A stretch of DNA of 64,000 bases from Saprospiraceae bacterium. Lineage in GTDB: Bacteria > Bacteroidota > Bacteroidia > Chitinophagales > Saprospiraceae. Shown one piece after another: positions 1-9,312 of the stretch. The notes under the pieces are model-generated. The model was not told the origin of the DNA and did not search any database. It saw nothing but the letters and a program-made list of their open reading frames with translations. Both the position numbers and the translations under genes were made by a program. The stretch covers positions 248,001 through 312,000 of the forward strand of contig JADJNW010000003.1 of NCBI GenBank assembly GCA_016714085.1. The letters are read 5' to 3'. Each line of letters opens with the position of its first letter. The stretch's first letter is position 1.

Positions 1-259
1 GAGATTGAATACCACTGGCGCTTGCAGCGGCGAGATGCTCATCTGTGCCAGCCATCATCTCCGTTGTAAAACCCTCCGTACCCCATACTGCTCTTATATC
101 GTTATAAACGCCAACGATGCCACCCAATACCCCGGCCGGTGTATTGAAAAGCGAAGGTACGATGGATGATTCAGGATTTTCCTCCAAAATATCTGTGCAG
201 CCGTTATTAAAAAGAACGAGTGCCGATATTAATATTATAATATATTTGCGAACTTTCAT
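1..259 (-). CDS. SusD/RagB-family outer-membrane lipoprotein, N-terminal part only
   Basis: This is the first 86 residues of a SusD-like glycan-binding lipoprotein; the gene runs off the left edge of the window. Translation from the ATG at 259 gives a short positively charged start, a hydrophobic stretch and a lipobox-like end (LFNNGC), so the mature protein should begin at Cys17 and be lipidated. The next residues (TDILEENPES, then a segment starting FNTPAGVLGGIVGVYND) are typical of the first helix of SusD proteins. The start lies 22 bases after the stop of the susC gene, the usual susC-susD order. SusD binds the glycan at the cell surface and hands it to its TonB-dependent partner. The ligand cannot be told from this fragment. 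Confidence 0.85.
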   Translation of the reverse strand, partial: MKVRKYIIILISALVLFNNGCTDILEENPESSIVPSLFNTPAGVLGGIVGVYNDIRAVWGTEGFTTEMMAGTDEHLAAASASGIQS

Positions 260-281
260 ATTATGAAAATTTTATTTTTTT

Positions 282-3200
282 TTAGAATGATAAATTAAGC
301 CCAAAAGTCATGATACGAGTTGTTGGGTTATTCAGATTGACACTGATTTGTCTGGCGGTTACAGTCGCGCCCGTCGAACCCGTCGAATTTACTGCGCCAC
401 CATATCCATTACCTTCAGGGTCAACGACTAAACCTGAGTCATATAATGGTGAATAAAGAATAAAAGGATTCGTGATATTGGCATAAATACGCAGTGTACT
501 AATATTGGCTTTTTTCAGTAGTTCACTTGGCAGCGTATAACCTAAATTGATACTGCGGATTTTGATAAATGAACCATCGCGATAGCCAAGCGTAGAGCCA
601 AAGAGCAATCTATCGGTACCTGCATCCGGTGCAGGGAATTCATTAGTCGGATTTTCTTCTGTCCAGTAGTTTACTTTTACCTGATTGACGCGACCTTGAT
701 TGAAGAAAGGATAACCATTCGCTCCGCCATCTGCGGTAAGGTAAGGTACCAATACCATCATGCCCATTCTTGCATGTGCTACTACAGATAGGTCAAAGCT
801 TTTAAATCGGAATCTGTTGGTCAAACCTCCTTCCCAATCTGGTTGGAAATCTCCTAATATCTGACGATCGTTAGCATCTATTCTACCATCGCCATTTACA
901 TCTTCCACTCTCACCTGACCAGGGAATTGTACAGGAGACGTTTGCTTTGCTAATGCCCCACTTTCTTGGTCAGATAGTTGCCAGATACCAATCTTTTTAT
1001 AATCATAAATCACATTCAGCGGTTGTCCTACAAACCACCCATTACCTATATTTTGCATTTCTGCTGGTGTGGTCAATTCTGTGATTTCTTCTCTGTTAAA
1101 GAAGAAATTCAGATCGGTCTCCCATTCAAATCCTGAATTTGTCCGAACATTTAGACTAGACAATGCCACCTCTAAACCTCTACCGCGGGTCTTGCCTAAA
1201 TTTTTGAAAGTAGAACCTGCGCCATTGCTAGGCGGCAAACTTACTTGAAGCAGAATATCCTCGGTATTTTGCTCGTACACATCAACGCTACCAGTAATGC
1301 GATCATTGAATAATCCAAACTCCAAGCCTACATCCCATTGGTTAGTGGATTGCCAACCAAGACTGGAGTTAGCCAGGTCGGTTACCAAATATCCAAGCTG
1401 TTGACCTGCAACACTGGTACCAAAATTATAAAAATTACTGCTCAAAGAGCCTAAGGTTGAATAAGCCCCTACGTTGCGGTTACCCGAAATACCCCAACCG
1501 CCTCTGATCTTTAAATTAGAAATTAATTTGTTGTCCTTCAAGAAAGATTCTTCTGATAAGTTCCAGCCAAGACCAAAGGCCGGATAGGTAAAGTATTGAT
1601 TGCCAGGCGCCAGCGTGGAGGATCCATCCACCCGCAAAGTAGCAGTCAATAAATATTTATTGGCAAAGGAGTAATTGACACGCCCCATATAGGAAATCAA
1701 TCCCACTTCGGAAAAACTGTTGTTATTAGGATCTGCTACCGGCTGACCTGCGGCAAGGGAAAAGTTGGAATTCTTGATATAGTCAGCAGGTACGCCTGTG
1801 ACTGTAAATCTACTGCCTTTGAAGTGATCTTTGTAACCTCAAACAAGCCGATAAATCCAATTTTATGCTTTGCACCAAATGTCTTATCGTAATAAAGCAG
1901 GTTTTGGAGGTTATAACTCCAAGCTTCTGCATTGCTGATGCTGGCATTAGAAGAAGATTGTACTTGGGCAGTATTGACATATGTAAGAATACCATTATAG
2001 CCACTTCCATTATCCTGCCTATAATCCAAACCGGCATTGAATCTATAACGCAGCCCCTCTGCCAACCTAACCTCGCCGTACAAGCTATTGAAAGTTCTTA
2101 ATCTTCTGTTTTGTGCCAGTATGGCATCTTCCTTGGTAATCAAAGTAAGCGGGCTGACCGCAACAGCATCAATGGATCCGATGGCAGGAAATAAATTGAC
2201 ATCTCCATTTGCATCATACGGCGACGCAAGTGGTGTAAGCCTCACCAATCCACTTGGTACGCCACCACCACCAGGGGTATTGGAGTACGAAAGCGTATTC
2301 AAGCTGTTCAAGCCAATTTTAAATGTCTTGTTTATTCTGTGATCAATGGTGCTTCTAAGCGAAAAACGCTCAAATTTTTGATTGGGGACAATACCTCCCT
2401 CAAGGAAATAACCGCCTCCTAAGCCATATTGCGTACTTTCGTTTCCACCGGATACGCTCAATTGATGATTGGTCATCACACCTGTTTCATAAATCAAATC
2501 TTGCCAATCAGTCGATACGCCTGCATCCAAAGCTTCCTGTTCCGCTTGCGTCAGTGCATAGGAGGTTGTACCTGGGGTGCTACGGTTATATTTGGCTGCA
2601 TCCGCTTTAAGTTGAGCATATTCCTGTCCGTTGTAAACATCATACTTGTCCAGGATATTTGAGAAACCGACATAACTATCATAGCTAATTACTGTCCTGT
2701 CGGATCTACCCCGTTTAGTGGTAATTAAAAGGACACCACCCGCACCTCTGGATCCATAGATCGCAGTGGCAGATGCGTCCTTTAGGATGTCTAAACTCGC
2801 AATATCTTCAGGATTAAGGTCATTGATGCTTCCTGGAAAAGGAATACCATCTACAACGAGCAGCGGACCATCCAATCCATCACTGGCTCCTTGCGAATTC
2901 GTAATGGTTCGGTTACCCCTGATACGTATCTGACCAGAACTTCCAGGAGTAGATCCATTACTGACGATGGAAACACCTGCGGCTCGTCCTTTCAACTGGG
3001 TAATCAAGTTAGGTGCAGGTACTTCCTTTAGTTCAGATTCAGATACAGAAGTCACTGAACCAGTGACATCACGTCTTCTCTGAGTTCCATAACCTATTAC
3101 TACGACTTCATCCAGGCTCGTAGCGTCAATAGCGAGGGTAACATCGATTGTTCTTCTGTTACTCCCAGCAATTTCTTGGGTTTTATAACCCAAAAAACTG

Positions 3201-3481
3201 AATACAAGCGTAGCATCAGCAGAAGTACTGATACTGTAGTAACCGTCAGCATCTGTAATGGTACCACTGGTAGTACCCTTAATAGTAATGTTGACTCCCG
3301 GTAGCGTCTCTCCTGAATCTTCGGCATACACTCTTCCTTCTACGTTTACATTTTGCGCATTGGCTGTAAAGCAGAATCCGAGGAGAAAGAAAACCATCAA
3401 GCTGATGTTGCACCACCTGTTCCGATGTGTTGTAGTTAATATGGAATACATAGGCATGAAAAGTGATTTTGTTAGTTTCAT
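282..3481 (-). CDS. SusC/RagA-family TonB-dependent outer-membrane transporter (one-base frameshift)
   Basis: This encodes a SusC-type TonB-dependent transporter of about 1,065 residues that imports oligosaccharides with its SusD partner. The order is signal peptide (cleavage near AQNVNVEG), carboxypeptidase-regulatory-like domain (about 45-125), plug domain starting near DEVVVIGYGTQ, beta-barrel, and a terminal aromatic strand (FGLNLSF). The frame breaks near 1837-1838. The upstream part ends at the stop at 1736, while the downstream part is open across the join. Reading three Gs instead of two there gives a continuous FEGYKDHFKGSRFTVTGV segment, so I annotate one gene. The frameshift is probably a sequencing error; a real pseudogene is the alternative. 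The gene is divergent from a LacI-family regulator, so the substrate is probably a sugar polymer. The sequence does not name it. Confidence 0.88.
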
Positions 3482-3931
3482 AAATAGTGATTCTCAGACA
3501 AAACAAGCCTGGTATGATCCAGCATCTTCATAAAAGAAGATATGCTTTTCGGAGTGAAAGATACATAGTTTTTTAAACTTACGAAATCGATTGTGCAATT
3601 TTTTTTCGCAAAATTTCAGAATTTTATTTTAGACAAACGGCAATCAGGATTTTTTTATACTTTTATCGCAAGTATTAGCCTTTTTATAGATACTGTTGAA
3701 TAGTGATCTAAACAATTCAATTAGAACCTATATAATTTATTATTGAACTGCTATATTTTTGTTTTATCGCCATTTCGTTTATGTACACCAAGGCTCAAAC
3801 GCTTAATTTTTAAATTGGATGTAATCTGCAATTGCGTTAAAGGTCCAAAATAATAGATAAAAACATCTGCATAAGAAATTCTTGAAGCACTATATAGTAT
3901 GAATTCTATTTGTTTATTGTCTAAGAAAACG

Positions 3932-3949
3932 TTAATCGGTTGCGATTGA
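3932..3949. promoter_or_regulatory. Candidate LacI-family operator
   Basis: AATCG, four bases, CGATT (3934-3947) is an inverted repeat, and the flanking TT and GA extend it with one mismatch. It lies between the divergent susC and LacI-family genes, just on the susC side of a candidate leftward -7 element, where a bound repressor would block susC transcription. Binding by the neighbouring regulator is inferred from position and symmetry. Confidence 0.45.
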
Positions 3950-3963
3950 TTTCAAAAATAAAG

Positions 3964-4066
3964 ACCTAAAAACCGAAAGCTACTTGGGTAATCTTACAAA
4001 GCCGTTTGAGCGGCGGCGCATTAAATAGTTTTAGGCCCATCAGCAAAGCCTGTAATACTCAAGTAC
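3964..4066. ncRNA. Candidate structured element with pseudoknot-like pairing
   Basis: CCTAAAA (3965-3971) pairs with TTTTAGG (4029-4035). TACTTGGGTA (3981-3990) pairs with TACTCAAGTA (4054-4063) with one wobble. The two helices interleave, and a GCCG/CGGC hairpin (4001-4014) sits between them. It ends at AAGTACCTTTT. It lies upstream of the LacI promoter, so it is not part of that leader. I do not recognise a known RNA family. Confidence 0.3.
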
Positions 4067-4071
4067 CTTTT

Positions 4072-4109
4072 AAAGAGAATTAATTTTACTTTTGTAACGT
4101 ATTCTCTTT
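4072..4109. repeat. Perfect inverted repeat spanning the LacI-gene promoter
   Basis: AAAGAGAAT (4072-4080) is repeated in inverted form as ATTCTCTTT (4101-4109) with 20 bases between. The interval contains the TACTTTTG promoter element, so the repeat could be an autoregulatory operator. A weak hairpin terminator for transcription coming from the left is the alternative. Confidence 0.4.
4087..4094 (+). promoter_or_regulatory. Bacteroidota -7 element for the LacI-family gene
   Basis: TACTTTTG matches the Bacteroidota -7 consensus TAnnTTTG exactly. The start codon lies about 75 bases downstream. A clear -33 TTTG is missing; only a TTTT run lies 16 bases upstream. Confidence 0.5.
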
Positions 4110-4168
4110 TCCAGCGTATGGAATAAATAGAAGATATAAGAGAATAATAACGCCAATGATGTCAAACA

Positions 4169-5200
4169 ATGGGGAATAAAAAAGAAGTCACTATCTATGA
4201 TCTTGCCAGAGAGCTTAATATCTCTGCTTCTACCGTATCAAGGGCTTTAAAAGCGCATCATAGTATCGGTAAGAAAACGATAAAAGACGTAAAAGATTTA
4301 GCGGATAAATTAGGGTATCGCCCCAATGGCCTGGCCGTGAGCTTGCGCAGTAGCAAGACTAAAGTGATTGGTGTAGTGATCTCCTTGGTGAATCGCCCTT
4401 TTGTATCCTCGTTGATCAGCGGTGTAGAAGAAGCGGCTAGTAAGGCCGGTTATCGCGTCGTTATTGCACAGTCGCACGATAGCTATAAAAATGAAGTAGA
4501 AAGTGTTCAGGCGCTTTTTGATAGTAGAGTGAGCGGTTTGGTGGTTTCGCTGGCGATGGAAACGCAGCAGTACGATCATTTTGAGAAATTCTTACGGCAG
4601 GATATTCCTGTCGTTTTTGCGGATCGGGTCGCCGAAGAGATTAATTGTCACCGAGTTATAATTGATAATTTTCAAGCAGGTTTTACGGCAACCGAGCATT
4701 TGATCGAGCAAGGTTGCAAGCGCATTGCACACTTTGCCGGAGCACAACACCGCAATATTTATAAAGAAAGGATGAAGGGATATTTGGAAGCTTTAAATAA
4801 ATATAATTTGCCTATCGACGAAAATTTAATCATGTATTTCAATAGTTTAAGTCTTGAAGAAGGGAAAAAATTCTCCAATCAGCTACTCAGTTTGCCAAAT
4901 CCTCCTGACGGCATTTTTTCTGCTAATGATACCGCGGCTGTAAGCGCTATTCAATGTGCAAAGGAACGCGGCATCAAAGTACCAGAGCAACTCGCCGTTA
5001 TTGGCTTTAATAATGATCCGATTTCTGAAATCGTCGATCCAAGTCTGTCCACTATTACGCATCCGGCGGTAGATATGGGGAAAATCGCGGCAAGACAAGT
5101 ATTGAAACACATGGTTCATGAGAATATCGTCGAATCTGAGACCATTGTGTTAAAAACAAAACTCATCGTCCGGGCTTCTTCCCTCCGCAAAAAACATTAG
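4169..5200 (+). CDS. LacI-family transcriptional regulator
   Basis: This is a 343-residue sugar-responsive repressor of normal family length. The N-terminal LacI helix-turn-helix is clear (VTIYDLARELNISASTVSRA, about residues 7-26), followed by the hinge helix (GYRPNGLAVSLR). A periplasmic-binding-protein-like effector domain starts near VIGVVIS and runs to the end, including the typical IGFNNDPISEIVDPSLSTI segment. It is divergent from a susC-susD pair and convergent with the FucP-like permease gene, so it most likely controls the susC-susD locus to its left. Two inverted repeats in the intergenic region are candidate operators. The effector sugar is unknown. Start chosen at the ATG that places the helix-turn-helix at the usual position. 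Confidence 0.93.
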   Translation: MGNKKEVTIYDLARELNISASTVSRALKAHHSIGKKTIKDVKDLADKLGYRPNGLAVSLRSSKTKVIGVVISLVNRPFVSSLISGVEEAASKAGYRVVIAQSHDSYKNEVESVQALFDSRVSGLVVSLAMETQQYDHFEKFLRQDIPVVFADRVAEEINCHRVIIDNFQAGFTATEHLIEQGCKRIAHFAGAQHRNIYKERMKGYLEALNKYNLPIDENLIMYFNSLSLEEGKKFSNQLLSLPNPPDGIFSANDTAAVSAIQCAKERGIKVPEQLAVIGFNNDPISEIVDPSLSTITHPAVDMGKIAARQVLKHMVHENIVESETIVLKTKLIVRASSLRKKH

Positions 5201-5307
5201 CTATTGCCTGAAATACAATGCTTTAAACAAATTCCAAAGAGAAAACTAAAACGACGCACAACCGATTGCGTAGCCAGCAATTAATGCATTAAATTCTTTT
5301 TATTTAT

Positions 5308-6526
5308 CTAACTCGGTATTGGTGAATTTGATTTATATCCTACAAATCCATAATATGCAACTGCAATAAAACAAACCGCAGGTATCCAGAAAGATTGTTG
5401 AATGCCAATCGTATCAGCAATAATCCCCATAATTGGCGGCACAATTGCACCTCCAACGATCGCCATAATAATCAGCGAAGAGCCTAGTTTAGTATGCTCG
5501 CCAATGTCCCGCACGCCCAGCGCAAAAATCGTTGGAAACATGATAGACATAAAAAGATTAATTATTAAAATGGAATAAACCGCCATTTTCCCATCCAAAA
5601 ATACGCCACCAAGACTTAATAAAATTGCAATAACACCATAAATACCTAATAAACGGTGATCTTTGAAATAAGACATTAAAAAAGTCCCCAAAAACCGCCC
5701 TATGACGAATAACAGTGTGCCAAAAGCCATATAATTCCGGGAAGCAATCTCCCGACTTGTGCCTGGTAATAATTCTATTACATAGTTGATCGTAATACCC
5801 CAGATTCCCGCCTGCGCCCCTACATAAAATAACTGTGCCAGCACCGCAAATACTAAGTGTTTATGCTTGAATACCGCTTTATCAAATTTTAATTTTTCAC
5901 CTTTGGGTGGCTTCGGGCATTTTAGTCAAATATATTAAAAATGCCACTAATAACACTGCAATAGCAATGCCCACATAAGGCACAATGACGGCGTCGGCGG
6001 CTTGTTGTTTTGCTGCGGCGGATGACAAATCGCCTTCGTTACCAGCAAAAATAAGCGTTCCGGCCAGCCAAGGTCCAACGATCAAGGCCACGCCGTTAAA
6101 TGATTGCGAGAAATTGAGTCGTTGTACTGATTTTTCAGCACTTCCTAAAATAGTTATATAAGGATTTGCCGCTGTTTCCAAAAAAGCTAACCCACTGGCA
6201 ATCACATATAAAGCCATTAAAAAAAATGCAAATGTTAATATTTTTGCAGCAGGAATAAATAATAATGCGCCTACTGCATATAATAATAAGCCCAATAAAA
6301 TACCTCTTTTATATGAATATTTTTCCATATATAAGCCTGCCGGAATGGCAATCGTAAAATATCCAAGATAAAAGGCGGTCTCCACCAGCAGCGCCTGCGC
6401 CCGGCTAATATTAAAAACCGGCTGAAAATGAGCAATCAGCGCCGAATTGAGGATATTGGCAATGCCCCAAAGAAAGAAAAGACTGGTCACTAAAATAAAA
6501 GGCAGTAAATACTTTTTATCAAACAT
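5308..6526 (-). CDS. FucP-like sugar:H+ symporter, major facilitator superfamily (frameshift)
   Basis: This encodes a 12-helix permease of the fucose/galactose/glucose:H+ symporter family in the inner membrane. The N-terminal half opens FLWGIANILNSALI and has the SGLAFLETAANPYI segment typical of FucP proteins. The C-terminal half begins with a helix containing GAQAGIWGITINYV. The halves lie in different frames: the first stops at 5897 just after TKMPEATQ, and the second is open upstream through GEKLKFDKAVFKHKH. Removing one base near 5900-5908 joins them into about 405 residues, the usual length. It is the last gene of the long pectin operon, after genes for oxidation of a 6-deoxysugar, which suggests L-fucose or L-rhamnose uptake. 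The exact sugar is inferred. Confidence 0.88.
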
Positions 6527-6642
6527 AGGTTTTAGGTTTAGCAGCTTATTGCATTGGTTATCAGGGCGTTTACTTTTAAATTTTATACAATTTCAATATA
6601 AAGTTAGGATATAAAATCGCTTTATTACAAAATTTTTAAGTC

Positions 6643-7424
6643 TCACTTCAAGGCCCGATCCAAATGCACATAGCCACCATCTACAAACAGCCATTGCCCG
6701 GTGATATGTGATGCCCGTTCTGACAAGAGAAAAGCTGCCATATTTGCAATTTCTTCTGCCGTTGTCATGCGCTTGCCCAATGGAATTCGCTCTTCTATCA
6801 AGCGTTGTTTTTCGTCAGGATTATCAAAAGTGTCCAGCCAATTTCTATAAAGTGGCGTCATCACTTCAGCCGGAACGATAGCATTGACGCGGATTTCATA
6901 AGGTAGCAATTCTACGGCCCACTCGCGGGTGAAAGAAAGTTGTGCGCCTTTTGCAGCAGTATATGCCGAGGTATTGCCCTGGCGGTGAGCGCGGTTTTGG
7001 AGCTGATATTAAGAATGGCCCCCTTCGTTTGTTTTAATGAAGGAAGTGCATAATGCGCTAAATAATAATAATGATGTAAATTTTTATGTAAAGAAGCTAA
7101 ATAAGCCTCCGGGTTACCCTTTTCGAGTCCCACGCTATCATTGGCTCCAGCGTTATTTACCAGTCCATCAATTTTATTATATTTATGAAGTGTTTGTTCA
7201 ATAACAAATTGGCAACTTTCCGGTGTACCCAATTCAATCGGAATTGCCAAGGCTTCTCCACCATTATTATGAATTTCTTTTTCCAAGTCTGCGCCTTCTT
7301 CCACTGAACGCCCTACAATTACTGGGATAGCGCCTTCTTCTGCCAGTTGTCGTACAATGGCTGCACCGATGCCTTTTGCACCGCCGGTCACGATAAATAT
7401 TTTATCTTTTAATTTTAAATCCAT
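6643..7424 (-). CDS. Short-chain dehydrogenase, probable L-fucose/L-rhamnose 1-dehydrogenase (frameshift)
   Basis: This is a classical NAD(P)-dependent short-chain dehydrogenase of about 260 residues. The cofactor motif TGGAKGIG and the NNAG motif are in the first part, and the catalytic tyrosine-lysine pair (SAYTAAKG) lies in the second frame. The frame changes near 6983: the first frame reads SSKTALTAR and then nonsense, while the other continues GQGNTSAYTAAKGAQLSFTR. Adding one base restores a normal protein. I take the ATG at 7424 (MDLKLKDK); an ATG at 7448 would add eight unusual residues. It is grouped with a second SDR, an FAH-family hydrolase and a FucP-like permease. That matches the first, sugar-oxidising step of the non-phosphorylative 6-deoxyhexose pathway. 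Substrate inferred. Confidence 0.82.
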
Positions 7425-7492
7425 TATAATCGTTTTGTAAAAAGACAAATAATCTTATATGCTAATATAAAATCCTTCTACCCTACTCTATT

Positions 7493-8350
7493 CTATTTCG
7501 CATAATCAATTGCCACTTGCTTCGAGTTTCCTAAACCTTCTATGCCTAATTCTACTACATCTCCCGCCCGCAAATAGCGCGGAGGCTGTAGCCCCATACC
7601 CACTCCAAAGGGCGTCCCGGTTGATATAATATCTCCCGGCAATAGTGTCATAAACTGGCTGATATAGCTCACCAAAATGGGAATATTAAATACCAGATCA
7701 GAAGTATTACTATTTTGCATCATTTCGCCATTAACTTTGAGCCAAAGATGTAAAGAATGAGGATTGGGAATCTCATCTTTGGTCGCTACAAAAGGCCCAA
7801 GCGGCGCAAAAGTATCGCAACTCTTGCCTTTTACCCATTGGCCACTGCGTTCCAACTGGAATTCGCGCTCGCTATAATCATTATGTAATACATAACCTGC
7901 GACATAATCCATTGCATCTGCCTCGTCCACATAGCTTGCCCGTGCGCCGATGACAACCGCCAATTCTACTTCCCAGTCGGTTTTATTACTATTTTTTGGT
8001 ATAATAAGATGATCATTGGGTCCGCAAATGGCAGAAGTGGCTTTGAAAAACAAGATAGGTTCGGTTGGCAGTTGCATTCCGCTTTCCCTGGCGTGTTGCG
8101 CATAATTTAATCCAATACAAATAATTTTAGAGGGCTCTTTAATTGGAGGTCCCAAACGCAGAGTTTCCGGCACTTCCGGGCAGGAAGATTGGTTTTGTTC
8201 AAACCAATTTGCCAATCGATTCAAACCATCATTCGCAAAAAAAGAGCGATCATAATCTTCGCCGAAAGCACTGACATCCAATCGTTTATCATCTAGTGTC
8301 AAAATACCAGGACGCTCTTGGCCGGATTCGCCAAATCGAATTAATTTCAT
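7493..8350 (-). CDS. FAH-family hydrolase, probable 2,4-diketo-3-deoxy-L-fuconate/rhamnonate hydrolase
   Basis: This is a 285-residue fumarylacetoacetate-hydrolase-family enzyme. An N-terminal cap (1-70) is followed by the catalytic domain with SKIICIGLNYAQHARE, the metal-ligand segment DWEVELAVVIG, the KGKSCDTFAPLGP loop and GTPFGVGMG. Members with this architecture split a C-C bond in diketo acids, and many are annotated loosely as ureidoglycolate lyase. Lying between two SDR genes and near a FucP-like permease, it fits the last step of the oxidative L-fucose or L-rhamnose route, which releases pyruvate and L-lactate. The family assignment is secure and the substrate is inferred from context. 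The lactonase and sugar-acid dehydratase of the same route are not visible in the window. Confidence 0.85.
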   Translation of the reverse strand: MKLIRFGESGQERPGILTLDDKRLDVSAFGEDYDRSFFANDGLNRLANWFEQNQSSCPEVPETLRLGPPIKEPSKIICIGLNYAQHARESGMQLPTEPILFFKATSAICGPNDHLIIPKNSNKTDWEVELAVVIGARASYVDEADAMDYVAGYVLHNDYSEREFQLERSGQWVKGKSCDTFAPLGPFVATKDEIPNPHSLHLWLKVNGEMMQNSNTSDLVFNIPILVSYISQFMTLLPGDIISTGTPFGVGMGLQPPRYLRAGDVVELGIEGLGNSKQVAIDYAK

Positions 8351-8444
8351 GGCTGGTTATTAGGTGTTTTTATTTCAAATAGTATATAATAATTTATTAA
8401 AAATTTTAAAAGTTGTTTTCAAAAAATATAATATTAAAAAATTT

Positions 8445-9245
8445 TCAGGTATTTAAATTGAGAAAACCCCCGTCAATTGGGAAATTCGTACCTGTAATAA
8501 AACCCGCTTCATCCGAACATAAATATAAAGCCAGATAAGCTACTTCATCGGGCTTCCCCATTCGTCCAATTGGCTGCGTTTTCGATAGTTTTTCAAACAT
8601 TTCCTGCTCTTTTCCCGGATAATTTTTAGCAATAAAATTATCGACAAAAGGCGTGTGAATCCTCGCAGGAGCGACAGCATTACATCGAATATTATATTCT
8701 AAATAATCCCGAGCTACGGTATAAGTCATTGTTAAAACCGCGCCTTTGCTCATAGAATAAGCGAATCGATCGGGCAAACCAATAAGAGAAGCCGTAGAAG
8801 CCAGATTAAGAATTACACCGCTTTTCTGCTGCATCATGTGTGTAATAACAGCATACATACTATTATATACCCCTTTAATATTGACTTCATAAATTTGATC
8901 GAAGGCTGTTTCAGCAGTCGTGTGCAGTTTCCCGATATGCGCGATACCGGCGCTATTCACTAAAATATCAATAGATCCGGCTTCTGCCGCAATTTTTGAA
9001 ACTAGCTCACCAAGCGCTTTTTGTTGCGTTACATCTGCCTGATAATGATGCGCTTTCCCGCCATTATCACGAATGGATTGAGCCGTCAGGGCTGCTTTTT
9101 CCTCAGAAAGATCAAGGATATAAACATTTGCGCCTGCTTCCGCAAATACCCGACTTATGCTAGCGCCAATGCCACTGCCGCCGCCCGTGATAACCGCTAT
9201 TTTATTATCTAATCGAAAAGGCATACTATTTTTATCCGTTTCCAA
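8445..9245 (-). CDS. Short-chain dehydrogenase, probable 2-keto-3-deoxy-L-fuconate/rhamnonate dehydrogenase
   Basis: This is a complete SDR of about 260 residues with TGGGSGIG at the cofactor site, NSAG, and YSMSKGA carrying the catalytic Tyr and Lys. The C-terminal part (NAVAPARIHTPFV, then GTNFPIDGGF) is typical of the 2-keto-3-deoxy-L-fuconate dehydrogenase group. In that pathway it oxidises C4 of the keto-deoxy acid to make the diketo substrate of the FAH-family hydrolase encoded next door. An ATG at 9224 (MPFRLDNK) is an equally plausible start. It follows exuT in the same transcriptional direction with a gap of 67 bases. General SDR function is certain; the substrate rests on neighbours. 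Confidence 0.82.
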   Translation of the reverse strand: METDKNSMPFRLDNKIAVITGGGSGIGASISRVFAEAGANVYILDLSEEKAALTAQSIRDNGGKAHHYQADVTQQKALGELVSKIAAEAGSIDILVNSAGIAHIGKLHTTAETAFDQIYEVNIKGVYNSMYAVITHMMQQKSGVILNLASTASLIGLPDRFAYSMSKGAVLTMTYTVARDYLEYNIRCNAVAPARIHTPFVDNFIAKNYPGKEQEMFEKLSKTQPIGRMGKPDEVAYLALYLCSDEAGFITGTNFPIDGGFLNLNT

Positions 9246-9312
9246 TTGTAAAGAAACTGAAATTTGAATAGAAAATCGGAGATTTTTTTAACCTTATTAT
9301 TTAAAACTGCTC

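Larger units (their letters stand above)
3482..4168. other. Divergent intergenic region between susC and a LacI-family gene
   Basis: This 687-base, AT-rich region has no convincing gene. It holds the 5' leader and promoter of the leftward susC, a LacI-type inverted repeat (3932-3949), a candidate leftward -7 element CAAAAATA (3953-3960, TATTTTTG on the minus strand), a set of nested complementary segments (3964-4066), and the promoter of the rightward LacI gene (4087-4094). Positions 3490-3900 show only AT-rich leader-like sequence. Confidence 0.7.

Noticed and set aside
282..3481. A decayed susC pseudogene
   Set aside because: Only one base is missing, the rest of the 3.2-kb gene is intact, and similar shifts affect essential genes in this contig.
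5254..5292. CGCACAACCGATTGCG and TTAATGCATTAA palindromes as an operator or phage attachment site
   Set aside because: They lie between two convergent genes with no promoter, and no integrase is near; a weak two-way terminator is more likely.
6643..6909. A separate small SDR-like gene starting at 6909
   Set aside because: It is the C-terminal part of the SDR gene that starts at 7424, displaced by one base near 6983.
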